Shown here: in pieces, positions 1 through 6,679 of the stretch
Position numbering within the stretch: position 1 is the stretch's first letter
How the letters are laid out: every line of letters starts with the position of its first letter
From: Bacteroidia bacterium
Lineage (GTDB): Bacteria; Bacteroidota; Bacteroidia; Bacteroidales; GCA-2748055
NCBI GenBank assembly: GCA_030596245.1
Contig: JAUVKN010000100.1
Location: 1 to 12,090, forward strand
Length of the DNA stretch: 12,090 nucleotides
Reading direction: 5' to 3'
Notes under the pieces: generated by a model
Seen by the model: only the letters and a program-made list of their open reading frames with translations
What the model was told of the DNA's origin: nothing
Databases searched by the model: none
Program-made: the position numbers and the translations under genes

Positions 1-2154
1 TAACTCATTTTTCAGGTTATACAATGGTATTCTACCGCTTTTTGAAGCAAATCCCTGTCCAGCGAAACTGGTTGTATATGAGCTATAACCTTGTTTGGTC
101 AGGTATGGATCGGAGTCATTGCCAACCTGCGCCCATGAGGCCCTTACCTTACCAAAACTCAATATATTACTGTTTATGCTCAGGGCATCAGAAAATACGA
201 AACTAAGACCTACCGAAGGGTAGAAGAATGAATATTCACCTTCTCCAAGCGCTGAAGACCAGTCGTTCCGGCCTGTTACATCCAGGAACAGATAGTTCTT
301 ATATCCGAGTTGCCCCATGAAATATACCGATTGCATTTCTTTTTCCCACAATGAACTTTCTGGACGTAAATCCTGGCAATTAGAAACTGTGTAAACGCCC
401 TCGGCTTTGAGATCCCTGGCATCCATACTCTCGCGGTCCCTTCTTTGTGTTAACAGGCTGGTCCCGACGGTGAGTACTCCGGAAAAATTCTCTGAAAGCT
501 GTTTATTGGCCGTTAGCAGGAGATCGGCATTAATGTCCCTGTAATGAAGCATGTCTGTTGTCAGGCGGCCACGTCTATTGGAGCTGCTCCTGGAACCAAC
601 AGGCCAGGTTTTCTTGTGGTACTCGGTGTGCAGATCAGCTCCCACACGGCCCATCAGGTTCAGCCAGTCGGTAAATTTGATGGTTGCACTTGTATATCCG
701 ATCATGCGGTCCCTGTAGTCATTATTTCTAAGCGCATCAACAACATAATAAGGATTCTGCATAACTCCAGGCCAAGCTCCGCGTTCTCCGGTTGTCTCAT
801 AGTACTCTTTCAGAAAATCCATGGGGACAAATCTTCCCAAAGATGTAAAAGTCCGGTTAACATTACCGTAGTTAGATCCGAGGTTAGGCCTCTGGGATCC
901 GTCGGTACGGATATAGTTGAATTTACCATCTACCGAGAGCCATTTGTTTACCTGTGAAATACCTCTCAGTGAAACATTATACTTGGTAACTTTGTGATTG
1001 GGTACAATCCCTGTCTGGTAAACATTTCCCAAGGAGAGTCTTAGGCTTGATTTATCATCACCCCCTGAGATTGCAAGTGTATTTGAATTTACAAATCCGG
1101 TTTCATAAAAATCCCGTACATTATCCTTAGGTTCTGGCAACAGGACCATAGTACTGTATTCCTCGTCTTCGTACTTAAAAGGATTTACTATGGTTCTCCT
1201 GCCATCCATGGGAGGGCCCCAGCCATCTGTGCCCTGACCTCTCATGAGTTCATAGAAATCCCCGCTGCCTTCCGGAATATCAATCCAGGTTCCGTATATG
1301 TTGGTTCCTTCATACCCTTTTGCATATTTATTCTGGTAGGAAGGGAACAGGTTAATTTTTTCAATACTAAAATTTGTATTAAGTTCAACACTGACACCTT
1401 TCCTTTTCTGGCCGGACTTGGTCGTAATAATGATAACCCCGTTGGCGCCTCTTGAGCCATAAAGCGCAGAAGCATTTGGCCCTTTCAGCACATTCACTGA
1501 TTCAATATCCTCAGGGTTGATATCACCAATACCATCACCATAATCATTATCACCCCACATACCGCCGGAAGTTTGTCCTTGATTAATGATCGGAACACCG
1601 TCAACCACGTACAGGGGCTGATTGCTTCCCGTTATGGAAGAATTACCACGGATGGTAACATTGGAAGATCCTCCTGTACCGGCAGCCGTATTTGTAACCT
1701 GTACCCCGGCCACCTTACCAGTAAGATATCTGGCAACGCTTAGTTCCCGGGCGGCAGTTAATGCCTCTGAGTCAAGATCCTGGACCGAAAACCCAAGTGC
1801 TTTTTCTTTCCGCTCGATACCCAGAGCGGTAACTACCACTTCTTCCAGTCCTACAGCGGATATTACCATCTCAACATTGATGATGGTCTGGTTTCCAATA
1901 GTTATGGTTTGATCTTCCATCCCAATAAATCGAAACTCAAGATATTGAGCATCGCCAGGGACTTGGAGAGAATACGTTCCGTCAGCACCGGTAATTGTAC
2001 CAATGCTACGGTCCACTACTACTACGTTTACACCTGGCAGTGGTTCTCCATCTTCGGCTGATGTTACTGTACCTGTTATGGTACGGGTTTGAGCCATCAC
2101 ACTGCCTAGTAACGTAAGAAGTAAAATAACTGTTACAAGTAGATTCCTTTTCAT
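1..2154 (-). CDS. SusC/RagA-type TonB-dependent outer-membrane receptor (C-terminus beyond window)
   Basis: An outer-membrane beta-barrel transporter that would import oligosaccharides with a SusD-like lipoprotein, powered by TonB-ExbBD. Read from the ATG at 2154, the frame stays open for 718 codons to the window edge, so about a third of a usual 1000-1100-residue SusC is missing. Residues 1-21 form a Sec signal peptide ending VMA|Q. Residues about 23-105 are a CarboxypepD_reg-like Ig domain (ITGTVTSAEDGEPLPGVNV). The family linker (EEVVVTALGIERKEKALGFS) leads into the plug, where YVVDGVPI and LKGPNASALYGSRGANGVII are SusC hallmarks. The rest is barrel strands with alternating aromatic residues. 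No STN domain precedes the Ig domain, so FecR-type anti-sigma control is not indicated. The gene has its own predicted promoter about 150 nt upstream. SusD is expected immediately downstream, outside the window. Family assignment is near certain; the substrate is not readable from sequence. Confidence 0.96.
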   Translation of the reverse strand, partial: MKRNLLVTVILLLTLLGSVMAQTRTITGTVTSAEDGEPLPGVNVVVVDRSIGTITGADGTYSLQVPGDAQYLEFRFIGMEDQTITIGNQTIINVEMVISAVGLEEVVVTALGIERKEKALGFSVQDLDSEALTAARELSVARYLTGKVAGVQVTNTAAGTGGSSNVTIRGNSSITGSNQPLYVVDGVPIINQGQTSGGMWGDNDYGDGIGDINPEDIESVNVLKGPNASALYGSRGANGVIIITTKSGQKRKGVSVELNTNFSIEKINLFPSYQNKYAKGYEGTNIYGTWIDIPEGSGDFYELMRGQGTDGWGPPMDGRRTIVNPFKYEDEEYSTMVLLPEPKDNVRDFYETGFVNSNTLAISGGDDKSSLRLSLGNVYQTGIVPNHKVTKYNVSLRGISQVNKWLSVDGKFNYIRTDGSQRPNLGSNYGNVNRTFTSLGRFVPMDFLKEYYETTGERGAWPGVMQNPYYVVDALRNNDYRDRMIGYTSATIKFTDWLNLMGRVGADLHTEYHKKTWPVGSRSSSNRRGRLTTDMLHYRDINADLLLTANKQLSENFSGVLTVGTSLLTQRRDRESMDARDLKAEGVYTVSNCQDLRPESSLWEKEMQSVYFMGQLGYKNYLFLDVTGRNDWSSALGEGEYSFFYPSVGLSFVFSDALSINSNILSFGKVRASWAQVGNDSDPYLTKQGYSSYTTSFAGQGFASKSGRIPLYNLKNEL

Positions 2155-2384
2155 AAAAATAGAATTAATAGGTGAATGTTTAGTTTATAGAGCAGATATC
2201 ATAAAATTTGTGTTTTCATAACGTTACAAATATTGCATACAAAACTTATGTTTCATTTTATTTGCAGTAAATATAATAAATTATTTATCATAAAGTAAAA
2301 TAAAAGCCTTTCAAAAGTAAAAAAAACAGGGTTTTGAAAACAAAAAGGGTGATTTTGGTTACATATGTAAGCTCTTTCTTTGTT
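2155..2384. other. AT-rich intergenic region ahead of the SusC gene
   Basis: A 230-base gap containing the predicted SusC promoter (2312-2344) and its leader. The sequence is dominated by A and T runs and holds no open frame with coding character. It contains the 11-mer TTATTTGCAGT (2258-2268), also found in the leader of the rightward operon. No terminator hairpin was recognised behind the GH88 remnant, so readthrough from the GH20 unit into SusC is possible. Confidence 0.6.
2312..2344 (-). promoter_or_regulatory. Predicted Bacteroidota promoter for the SusC gene
   Basis: Reading the minus strand, TTTG (2344-2341) is followed after 21 nt by TACTTTTG (2319-2312). This fits the Bacteroidota housekeeping promoter, -33 TTTG and -7 TAnnTTTG. 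Transcription would start near 2305, leaving a leader of about 150 nt before the ATG at 2154. The leader (2155-2305) is very AT-rich and shows no clear hairpin or riboswitch. The match suggests that the SusC gene can be expressed separately from the GH20 unit upstream of it. Prediction from motif and spacing only. Confidence 0.5.
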
Positions 2385-2546
2385 TTAGTCCGGTTTTGAA
2401 TGCCTTAATAATGCTTCCAGGAAATAGTAATCCGCGTAGACCAGGGGGACATCTATCTCAACTCCGTGAGGGATACTCCCGACACTGTGATTCAGGATAA
2501 AATACCTGTTCTTTCCTTCAAGTGCTATATATCCGGAAGATAGGTT
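2385..2546 (-). pseudogene. C-terminal remnant of a GH88 unsaturated glucuronyl hydrolase
   Basis: A 54-codon stretch, open between a stop at 2549-2547 and a TAA at 2387-2385, has no start codon that would make a plausible gene. Its translation includes FILNHSVGSIPHGVEIDVP followed by LVYADYYFLEALLR. The order HSVG, EIDVP, YADYYFLEALLR is the characteristic C-terminal end of GH88 enzymes, the alpha/alpha-barrel hydrolases that take unsaturated uronic acid off lyase products. The remaining 300 or more residues, including the catalytic aspartates, are absent. The fragment overlaps the last 22 bases of the GH20 gene in another frame, so the deletion breakpoint probably lies near 2525-2546, joining the end of GH20 to the tail of a former downstream GH88 gene. 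Not expected to make a functional protein. The alternative, a GH105 tail, is less likely because EIDVP-YADYYFLEAL is the GH88 wording. Confidence 0.8.
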
Positions 2547-4759
2547 TTATTATACCACTCCATATATTCCAGCAGTTTCTCCCTGTATTCCTCCAGGCCC
2601 AGCAACTCCTCATCATAAATAAGGTAACTCATATCTGCCCGGCGAAAAGCAAAGTGCCTGGCACGGTCCTGCCGGTGAAAGAATTCCTTCTCATCAGTGG
2701 AAAATCCCTTGGGAAACCGGGTCTTTTCCCACACACCTACCAGTTCATCATACACCTTCTGCCTCTCCGAAAGATTTGTGTCTATGAGTTCAATTGCGTT
2801 TTCCAGAGCATCATAGGTTGCCTGGTGACTTAAAAACCGCTGGTTGTGGGCCTCCTTAATGGCTCTTTCAAGCTCTGACAATGAAAGGTAGGTATTACAG
2901 GTATGGTTTACCAGGTCTGCAATGGTTGTGAAAAGTTCCAGGTCATAGCTGTTCTTGATACCGGTTTGCTGATTGGCCAGAATGATTTCCCTGGCGCGCT
3001 CCATCTGTTTGATCTGTTCACTGGATTTCTCAATTCGGGCTGCATACTCCCGGTTCCAGTATTCATCATATTCCAGGTTATCGCCGCGCGGCAGGTCAGG
3101 AAGATGGGTTTTGCCGACATCACCACTGTGCCATACCCGGCGCTCAAATGATTCAAAATAGTAATATCCTGCCTTATTCATCAACTGGTACAATTCTCTC
3201 ATATCGCTGGATTGCTCCCCGTAGTAGTTTAGAAAGAATTTATCGGTGAACTCTTCCAGTGAAGGATTATTTCCGCTCCAGGTCCACTCGGCAGAATTAA
3301 TAAAACTCATCATCCACATCTGGTTATGAAGTCCGGCATCATCCCATGATGTATTGATCATGCCATCAAAATATCCCGATTTCGTGGAAGATGTCAATAA
3401 ATTATATGACTTCTCTAAACTTCCAATTCTCTTTTCACCACCCTCTCCCAGTGCAAAAAAATAAGGAACCATAAGAGGTACAACATCCGGGTTGGGATCA
3501 TAAGAGAAGATTTCAAAACCCTCTGATTTTGCTTCGCTAGCATACTTGAAATCGGGAGTTTCATAGCTGTAACTCTCGGTCAGTACCAGCTCCTTAAATG
3601 GTTCTATTCCCTTTGCAGGAGAGTCACCAACGGTCCAGCCCATGGGCCTCTCCCAGCACATTACCTTCCTGCCTTTTGCCTGCAGGTGTTTTCCGGCCTT
3701 GCCTGTAAACAGGTGATACAGGCCACTTTTGCCGATCTCTTCTGATTTTATCCGGCATTGCTCACACACCCCTAACTCATAGGTTTCATCTGAACCAATA
3801 TGTATATATTCGGAACCGGGAGTTGCCTCAATGGCATCTTCCCAGAGGTCGAACAGCAACTCATAGCTACCCTCTTTCAACGGGCAAAACTCCCAGTTGG
3901 ATGCAGGAACCTCCCGCAGGTCGTTGTACTGTGGCCATTTTAAGATAAAACTTACGTGTCCCAACCCCTGCACCAATGGCACCAGTTGAACATGGTATTG
4001 CTTTGCATACCTGGTGAGCTCCTGCATCTCCTCCATAGTAAAGGCACCGGGGGCTCCAATATCGGGATGGCTTGGATAGGCGAATTTGTCCTCCCATTCC
4101 CACACCAGCATATTGATCTTGTACCTGGCAAGATCCCTGATAAAACTCTCCACATATTCACGCTTGTCCTGGTGGTGCTTTGTATCATAATGACTGGCCC
4201 GTTCTGGAATATCCGGCCAGTCGGTGATCTCCATCCCGGGAACAAAGGCGCCCTCATTCCCTTTCTTTATGATTTGAAGCAATGTCTGGGTACCATAAAA
4301 CAGGCCGGATTCACCTTGTGCTCTGATGATCAATTGATTGCCTTCTGTTGTCAACTGATATCCCTGCTGGGACTTCTTCTCCGGCAGGCCTTTGACTTTT
4401 TTAGGAACTCCTTTGTGTGTCAATATGATCGATTTGCCGGAAGGAGCATTGGTAATCACAGCGTTTACCCCCCACTCTCTCTTTAGTTGTGCGACCAGTT
4501 CTGCTGCTGCGAACCTGTCAGAATCTGTTGCATTTCTGTCCAGCACAACAGAGACCTCCCCACCCAGTAAAAAATCCTCACCACCCAGGACTACTTCCTG
4601 CGGATAAGGAATGAGGTAGATGCCTTCATTGTAAAGTACCGTTGTGGTCTCACCAGCAAAAGTTGCAAAGGACAACCATAAAAACAGTGAGGTTAAGAGC
4701 AGGCTGCTGTACTTCCGAATCTTACCACAATGGCATTCTGGACTGTTGTACTCATTCAT
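2525..4759 (-). CDS. GH20 beta-N-acetylhexosaminidase, secreted
   Basis: Exo-acting glycosidase expected to release terminal beta-linked GlcNAc or GalNAc by the GH20 substrate-assisted mechanism, in which the substrate acetamido group is the nucleophile. The protein has 744 residues. A long N-region precedes a hydrophobic signal segment (about 18-35, ending ATFA|GE); no lipobox is evident, so periplasmic or further export is likely. Residues about 45-175 form the non-catalytic GH20b zincin-like domain (IYLIPYPQEV at its start; GLFYGTQTLLQI at its end). The TIM barrel starts near 180 with ITDWPDIPERASHYD. HIGSDETYELG carries the catalytic Asp-Glu pair, D324-E325. After the barrel, about 570-744 is a mainly helical, charged extension. 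The ATG overlaps the upstream gene's stop by 8 bp, so the two are probably translationally coupled. The stop is followed at once by the GH88 remnant. Family is certain; linkage and sugar preference are not determined. Confidence 0.95.
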   Translation of the reverse strand: MNEYNSPECHCGKIRKYSSLLLTSLFLWLSFATFAGETTTVLYNEGIYLIPYPQEVVLGGEDFLLGGEVSVVLDRNATDSDRFAAAELVAQLKREWGVNAVITNAPSGKSIILTHKGVPKKVKGLPEKKSQQGYQLTTEGNQLIIRAQGESGLFYGTQTLLQIIKKGNEGAFVPGMEITDWPDIPERASHYDTKHHQDKREYVESFIRDLARYKINMLVWEWEDKFAYPSHPDIGAPGAFTMEEMQELTRYAKQYHVQLVPLVQGLGHVSFILKWPQYNDLREVPASNWEFCPLKEGSYELLFDLWEDAIEATPGSEYIHIGSDETYELGVCEQCRIKSEEIGKSGLYHLFTGKAGKHLQAKGRKVMCWERPMGWTVGDSPAKGIEPFKELVLTESYSYETPDFKYASEAKSEGFEIFSYDPNPDVVPLMVPYFFALGEGGEKRIGSLEKSYNLLTSSTKSGYFDGMINTSWDDAGLHNQMWMMSFINSAEWTWSGNNPSLEEFTDKFFLNYYGEQSSDMRELYQLMNKAGYYYFESFERRVWHSGDVGKTHLPDLPRGDNLEYDEYWNREYAARIEKSSEQIKQMERAREIILANQQTGIKNSYDLELFTTIADLVNHTCNTYLSLSELERAIKEAHNQRFLSHQATYDALENAIELIDTNLSERQKVYDELVGVWEKTRFPKGFSTDEKEFFHRQDRARHFAFRRADMSYLIYDEELLGLEEYREKLLEYMEWYNKTYLPDI

Positions 4760-6527
4760 GATTGTATATATTTTTTGATTGAATATCAGTTAGTGAAACC
4801 AATTCGTTTAATTCTAACAGGGCATTGGATGTCATAGTAGCACAATTAAGCCAGCCTGTCCACACCTCATTGGGTTCATTGCTTGCAGTGGAATCCGATA
4901 ACTTCTTCCTTCCAGCCAGGTTCATTGTATATGTCGGGTAGATACCCCCTGCAAGATCCTGGGCAACGGTCTGATTGTCAGCAAGAGAAATAGCTTTCGC
5001 CAGGTATAACTCTTTGCCAGTAATTTCATACGCTTTCTTATAGGCTAATATGGCGCTCGCTGCACTTGCATCAATGGGTGTGTAAAAATCATATTGTTCC
5101 AATGCGCAGGGTGTGAACCATTTGCTGGTGTAATACGCCCTCCTGGGGATGGGCCTCCAGGAAGTTCGAAACAACTCTCGAGGTAAGGGTTGTTCCCATA
5201 CAATAAACTGGTCTTCAGCAAACCTTATCAACTCCTCTGCCATTTCAATATAGCCTGGCACTTCTTCTGAATGGGCTAACAGGAGTACGGCAAATGCAAG
5301 TGGCTTTCCCCGTTCCATATTGCTATAGTGTTTACTGTATCCCATATCTTCGAATTGTCCTTCCCAATGAAAGGTTTTCATTGGATTCTCCATGATCCAG
5401 TTGAATGCCTTATCACTGTTTTCCCTGAACTGAGTTTTTCCATAATTCATAACAAGCCTGTCAAGAAAATTGATGATATCAGTTGGTACACAAAGGTTAT
5501 CCTCTACAGCATCTCCACTCTCTATCCAGACCATCAGTGGCCAAGATCCTGCCGTCAGCTGTGTTTTCGCATAGGTTTCGGCAATCTTTATCGATGCCTC
5601 TAAATATTCATTGTTTCCGGTAGCGTCGTAAAGATCCAGATAAGCGCTTCCAACAATGGCCGGATAAAACATCATCAATTGATCTGGCTTTCTCTTCGCA
5701 ACACTGGTACTGTTGGTACGGTCAAGATAGGTTGGGGGGAAAAACTCAATAACAGAACCTGGTGGCAAACTGATACTGAGCAAATATCTGGCTGCATTAT
5801 GGGCCATGTTAATGGCAGCGTCACTCTCCTCTTCGGAAAGAGATGCGTAAATGGTCATGGCCTGAATTATACTCCCCACTATTTTTGCCGGATAACAATA
5901 GAGCATGTACTCTTCACTGGGAATAGTGTCTGTTTTCCACCGCCGGTAATGATCCTGGTTCAACAGTGATTGCATATTCCTGATAACACTTGAAGGGTAA
6001 TCGGTTACCGGCAGGTTATACGGTCCGTTAAATGGTGCGGCTTTGTAAAACATTCGCTCACCTGCCAACCCTGTGACATTGTTGTCTTTGTCCAGGCCTT
6101 CAACCTTCAGGTGAGCAATTCCCACCGGGACCTCTTTCCAGAGAGGTGTCAACAGAGACCATGGATTTTCTGCTTCAAAAGTATAATTCTGACAATTTAC
6201 ATCAGAAGTGACAGTATACCTGTATTTTGCAGAGTTATCAACGTTATTGAAATTGAAAGAGGGAACATAAATAAACCGTCTGGCATATCCGTTCCAGAAT
6301 GGTGATTTCCCAGGCTCTCCCGGCCGGATGGGTTGCAGTGATTCTTCTGCTGCCTGCTTATGGAATCTGCTCCAGTCCACCGTATCCCAATCCCCTGCAG
6401 GTCCGTTTGTATAGTAACCCGGAACATGAACGGATTTTACCGATCCTTCCCCGGGCGAACAGCTACAGGCAAAAAAGGAAAAAATGATTCCACTGGCAAA
6501 GATCAAAAAGCTGGTACTATTCTTCAT
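4752..6527 (-). CDS. Secreted alpha/alpha-toroid lipoprotein, probable glycan-active enzyme of unrecognised family
   Basis: 591 residues, first gene of the leftward unit and coupled by an 8-bp overlap to the GH20 gene. Residues 1-23 are a lipoprotein signal (hydrophobic core, then FFACSC; acylated Cys 21 or 23). Residues about 75-165 look like a beta-rich domain (RFIYVPSFNF, KYRYTVTSDV, VGIAHLKVEGLD). From about 180 to 580 there are repeated helical hairpins with aromatic and acidic loops (MMFYPAIVGSAYLDLYDATG, SWPLMVWIESGDAVEDN, YDFYTPIDASAASAILAYKK, NEVWTGWLNCATMTSNALLE). This is the look of an (alpha/alpha)6 toroid, the fold of several polysaccharide lyases, GH88/GH105 and uronyl epimerases. 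I cannot assign a CAZy family and see no diagnostic catalytic motif. Its place with GH20 and near SusC supports a role in glycan breakdown at the cell surface or periplasm. A TAnnTTTG box lies 25 nt upstream of the ATG. Confidence 0.85.
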   Translation of the reverse strand: MKNSTSFLIFASGIIFSFFACSCSPGEGSVKSVHVPGYYTNGPAGDWDTVDWSRFHKQAAEESLQPIRPGEPGKSPFWNGYARRFIYVPSFNFNNVDNSAKYRYTVTSDVNCQNYTFEAENPWSLLTPLWKEVPVGIAHLKVEGLDKDNNVTGLAGERMFYKAAPFNGPYNLPVTDYPSSVIRNMQSLLNQDHYRRWKTDTIPSEEYMLYCYPAKIVGSIIQAMTIYASLSEEESDAAINMAHNAARYLLSISLPPGSVIEFFPPTYLDRTNSTSVAKRKPDQLMMFYPAIVGSAYLDLYDATGNNEYLEASIKIAETYAKTQLTAGSWPLMVWIESGDAVEDNLCVPTDIINFLDRLVMNYGKTQFRENSDKAFNWIMENPMKTFHWEGQFEDMGYSKHYSNMERGKPLAFAVLLLAHSEEVPGYIEMAEELIRFAEDQFIVWEQPLPRELFRTSWRPIPRRAYYTSKWFTPCALEQYDFYTPIDASAASAILAYKKAYEITGKELYLAKAISLADNQTVAQDLAGGIYPTYTMNLAGRKKLSDSTASNEPNEVWTGWLNCATMTSNALLELNELVSLTDIQSKNIYNHE

Positions 6528-6552
6528 AGAATCAAAAATTAACCGATTTTTT

Positions 6553-6560
6553 CAAATATA
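6553..6560 (-). promoter_or_regulatory. Predicted -7 box for the leftward toroid-GH20 unit
   Basis: On the minus strand 6560-6553 reads TATATTTG, a full match to the Bacteroidota -7 consensus TAnnTTTG. It leaves 25 nt to the ATG at 6527, giving a leader of roughly 20 nt. No clean TTTG stands at the -33 spacing; only T-rich sequence is present, so strength may depend on an activator. Confidence 0.4.
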
Positions 6561-6569
6561 TTAATATTC

Positions 6570-6603
6570 ATTGATTAAAACAGACGAAAACTTACTAAAT
6601 TTG
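6570..6603 (+). promoter_or_regulatory. Predicted promoter for the rightward hydrolase operon
   Basis: TAAATTTG at 6596-6603 matches the -7 consensus TAnnTTTG exactly. ATTG at 6570-6573, 22 nt upstream, is a one-mismatch -33 element. Transcription would start near 6609-6611, giving a leader of about 70 nt before the ATG at 6680. The box lies 36 bp from the opposite-facing -7 box, so the two operons share one control region. Confidence 0.45.
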
Positions 6604-6623
6604 GAAACTAGTTAGGTGTTTCC
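6603..6623. promoter_or_regulatory. Inverted repeat at the predicted start of the rightward operon (possible operator)
   Basis: GGAAAC (6603-6608) and GTTTCC (6618-6623) are perfect 6-bp inverted arms around a 9-base spacer. The left arm begins at the last base of the predicted -7 box, so a bound regulator would cover the transcription start; in RNA the arms could form a weak stem-loop instead. Which protein would bind is unknown: no regulator gene lies in the window. Confidence 0.3.
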
Positions 6624-6679
6624 TTATTTGCAGTGAATTTTTTCTTTTCAAAACCTTTTTTATTACAAATGAAGCGAAC

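Noticed and set aside
544..957. 137-codon plus-strand ORF
   Set aside because: Fully antisense to the SusC barrel region, which reads without interruption in its own frame.
2522..2833. 103-codon plus-strand ORF at the GH20 3' end
   Set aside because: It lies antisense to the GH20 C-terminus, has no recognisable domain, and the minus-strand reading is clearly coding.
3956..4486. 176-codon plus-strand ORF
   Set aside because: Antisense to the GH20 catalytic and N-terminal domains; its composition is that of a shadow frame.
2525..4759. Possibility that GH20 is itself truncated by the deletion that removed GH88
   Set aside because: The protein has its complete two-domain core, the catalytic Asp-Glu pair and a long helical C-terminal region ending in a natural-looking tail, so loss of more than a few residues is not indicated.
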